NCBI GenBank assembly: GCA_946479115.1
Contig: CAMLED010000045.1
Span: 1 to 7,169, forward strand
DNA: 7,169 bases
Direction of reading: 5' to 3'
Source: an uncultured Candidatus Saccharibacteria bacterium
Lineage (GTDB): Bacteria > Patescibacteria > Saccharimonadia > Saccharimonadales > UBA6022
The notes beneath the pieces are model-generated. The model saw only the letters and a program-made list of their open reading frames with translations, was not told the origin of the DNA and did not search any database. Made by a program: the position numbers and the translations under genes. The number at the start of each line of letters is the position of its first letter. Positions within the stretch are counted from its first letter, which is position 1. Positions 5,441-7,169 of this stretch are shown here, piece by piece.

Positions 5441-5501
5441 ATAAGACAAACCTACGGTTTTTCTTATCGCGCGGTGCGAGTGAGTGAATCACTCGGGACC
5501 G
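5441..5501 (-). promoter_or_regulatory. Structured leader between recG and the PLC-like gene
   Basis: Two strong hairpins fill most of this 97-base gap. One has a 12-bp stem with one mismatch, ATAAGACAAACC (5441-5452) with GGTTTTTCTTAT (5456-5467) and a 3-base loop. The other pairs CGAGTGA (5477-5483) with TCACTCG (5489-5495), extended by CGGT (5472-5475) with ACCG (5498-5501). A tiny GGC-GAA-GCC hairpin follows nearer the start codon. None leads into a T-run on the minus strand, so they are not ordinary terminators. They may be an mRNA control or processing element. A TATAAG -10-like hexamer at 5437-5442 (minus) is possible but lacks a clear -35. Confidence 0.4.
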
Positions 5502-5517
5502 GCTGTGCTTTTCCCTG

Positions 5518-7169
5518 TTAATTTAATGTTGTTAGCCGCTGATATTGTTCAACTTGTGCGGCCAGTTGCTTATATTGTATCAGATCCTGCTTGGCGAGGA
5601 CGAATTGCTTGGCCTGCTTCTGAGCTCGGGCAATTAATTTTGTATCTGATAACGTGGCGATTTGTAGATTTAACGCACCATGCTGCGAACGACCGTAGAT
5701 CTCGCCTGGACCGCGTAGTTTTAAGTCGACTTCAGCAAGATAAAAGCCGTCTTGTGATTTTTCAATTTCTTTTAGTCGCTGCGTTGGCTTTTTACTGTCA
5801 CTCATTACAAGGAAACAATAGCTTTGATGTGATGATCGCCCAACACGACCACGGAGCTGATGCAGTTGGCTGAGGCCGAAACGATCAGCGTTTTCGATAA
5901 TCATCACCGTCGCGTTAGGCACGTCTACACCTACCTCGACAACTGTCGTACTTACTAAAATATCAAGTTCACCATTTGAGAATAACGTCATAACGGCATC
6001 TTTTTCGTCTGGTTTCATCTTTCCATGTATTAGTCCGATACGACGGTGCTTGAAAATTGAGTTCTGCAATTTTACGTACTCAGCTTGAACACTCTTCAAC
6101 TCATTGTCAGGATTATCATCAATCAGACTGCAAATCACGTAACCCTGCCGGCCTTTGGTAATTTCAGCATCTACTTTTTCATATAGCTGTGACTGGCTAT
6201 TTGGCGACCATAGCTTGGTTTCAATTGGTTTACGACCTTTTGGTAGCTCATTGAGAATACTTACATCTAGCTCACCATAAACGGTCAGCGCCAAACTACG
6301 TGGAATCGGTGTTGCAGTCATTGCAAGGAGGTGTGGCATATGTTCAGACTTGGTGAGGAGTTCTTGCCGCTGCTTTACCCCAAAACGATGTTGCTCATCA
6401 ATAACCACAAAGCCCAATTTATGAAATTTGACAGCTTCTTGAATCAAAGCATGTGTCCCGACAACAACATCAACGCCACCAGTAGCAATTTGCTCGTAGA
6501 GCATTTTACGAGCCGCTCCCTTGACGCTTCCAGTCAGCAACCCGACGGTGACACCAAATGGCTCTAATAATCGACTAAGCGTCTCGGCGTGCTGCGAGGC
6601 AAGGATTTCGGTTGGTGCCATCAATGCCGTCTGAAAGCCTGATGCGGCCGCTTGACGCGCTGCTAGGCCCGCCACAACTGTCTTGCCCGATCCAACATCA
6701 CCCTGCAAGAGCCGGTTCATTGGAGTTTGCTTTTCGAAGTCTTGAATTACTTCCCACGCTGCTCGGCGCTGCGCACCAGTTAATTCAAATGGCAATTGTT
6801 TTACAAAGTCCGCCACTACGGCCTGGTCAAACGGTATATGCCAACCAACTAACTTGGCGTTCTCGTCACGATTCAACTGACTAGCAAGTAACAATTGGAA
6901 CAGTTCTTCAAAAGCAAGTCGTTCGCGCGCCATCGCGACATCTTCGGCCGATTTAGGAAAATGCATACCCAGCACTGCATCGGATCGTGATAATAACTTT
7001 TCACTAGTAACAATGCTTGGTGGCAGCGTTTCGGGGAGCATTGTCATCAATGGCCGCAGCTCAGCGAGGATTTTGCGTACCAACTGGCTTTTCAAACCTT
7101 TGATTGATCGATACACAGGCAAAAAACGATCTGTTTGAACTGGCATGTCGGTTACTTTTTCAGCACTTG
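5518..7169 (-). CDS. recG: ATP-dependent DNA helicase RecG, N-terminus beyond window
   Basis: RecG drives regression of stalled replication forks and branch migration of Holliday junctions. The frame stays open to the right edge (seven codons, SAEKVTD, precede the first in-window Met at 7146), so the true start lies outside. Numbering from that Met: the end of the wedge domain (about 1-105), Walker A GDVGSGKT (149-156), MAPTEILASQH (176-186), GTHALIQE (230-237), DEQH box VIDEQHRFGVKQR (248-260), ATPIPRS (278-284), motifs V-VI in VEVGVDVPN and LHQLRGRVGRS (403-438), and the RecG C-terminal LRGPGEIYGRSQHG (477-490). Walker A to the C-terminus is about 393 residues, as in E. coli RecG, so roughly 140 residues are missing, including most of the OB-fold wedge. 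All helicase motifs are intact. First gene of a minus-strand cluster with the PLC-like gene and rsmD. Confidence 0.97.
   Translation of the reverse strand, partial: SAEKVTDMPVQTDRFLPVYRSIKGLKSQLVRKILAELRPLMTMLPETLPPSIVTSEKLLSRSDAVLGMHFPKSAEDVAMARERLAFEELFQLLLASQLNRDENAKLVGWHIPFDQAVVADFVKQLPFELTGAQRRAAWEVIQDFEKQTPMNRLLQGDVGSGKTVVAGLAARQAAASGFQTALMAPTEILASQHAETLSRLLEPFGVTVGLLTGSVKGAARKMLYEQIATGGVDVVVGTHALIQEAVKFHKLGFVVIDEQHRFGVKQRQELLTKSEHMPHLLAMTATPIPRSLALTVYGELDVSILNELPKGRKPIETKLWSPNSQSQLYEKVDAEITKGRQGYVICSLIDDNPDNELKSVQAEYVKLQNSIFKHRRIGLIHGKMKPDEKDAVMTLFSNGELDILVSTTVVEVGVDVPNATVMIIENADRFGLSQLHQLRGRVGRSSHQSYCFLVMSDSKKPTQRLKEIEKSQDGFYLAEVDLKLRGPGEIYGRSQHGALNLQIATLSDTKLIARAQKQAKQFVLAKQDLIQYKQLAAQVEQYQRLTTLN

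Noticed and set aside
5472..5517. Plus-strand terminator formed by the CGGT/ACCG hairpin followed by GCTTTTCC
   Set aside because: The T-run is only four bases and is separated from the stem by several bases, and no plus-strand gene lies upstream.
5484..5873. 129-codon plus-strand frame antisense to recG
   Set aside because: It is antisense to the conserved RecG C-terminal coding region and has no ribosome site.

Overview
This window reads as a compact bacterial chromosome segment with moderate GC content and AT-rich intergenic regions. It carries short genes, two leucine tRNAs, and two orphan genes whose promoters lie almost on their start codons, suggesting leaderless mRNAs. The style fits a small-genome Patescibacteria/CPR lineage, with Saccharibacteria as my best guess. 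That guess is inferred from gene flavour and layout, not from a marker-gene comparison. There are no insertion sequences, CRISPR arrays or phage genes.

Layout, left to right. (1) A tRNA-Leu(CAG) on the minus strand, cut by the left edge. (2) A 543-aa FAD-binding oxidoreductase of the GlcD/D-lactate dehydrogenase type (minus, 212-1843). A 113-bp divergent region separates it from a 189-aa orphan protein (plus, 1957-2526); this region holds a 7-bp inverted repeat lying over promoter-like elements. (3) A complete tRNA-Leu(UAG) on the plus strand with encoded CCA, followed by a terminator whose 17-bp stem includes that CCA. (4) A 137-aa orphan protein on the minus strand (2782-3195) with its own promoter, strong Shine-Dalgarno and terminator. 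(5) A 271-bp intergenic region (3196-3466). It holds that gene's promoter, a separate plus-strand promoter plus hairpin plus terminator unit (candidate small RNA or attenuated leader), and then a second strong promoter with an overlapping palindrome that drives a 194-aa orphan protein (plus, 3467-4051). (6) A minus-strand cluster recG (N-terminus beyond the window) - zinc-dependent phospholipase C/S1-P1-like protein - rsmD, ending in a terminator that overlaps the rsmD stop codon.

RecG rescues stalled replication forks and RsmD methylates 16S rRNA. The phospholipase C-like gene between them abuts rsmD exactly (TAA then ATG), so the two are probably translationally coupled. The most interesting points are this zinc protein, which keeps a near-complete metal-ligand set but has no signal peptide; the candidate small RNA unit at 3329-3418; the leaderless, operator-overlapped promoter at 3421-3459; and the altered metal-site residues of the FAD enzyme.
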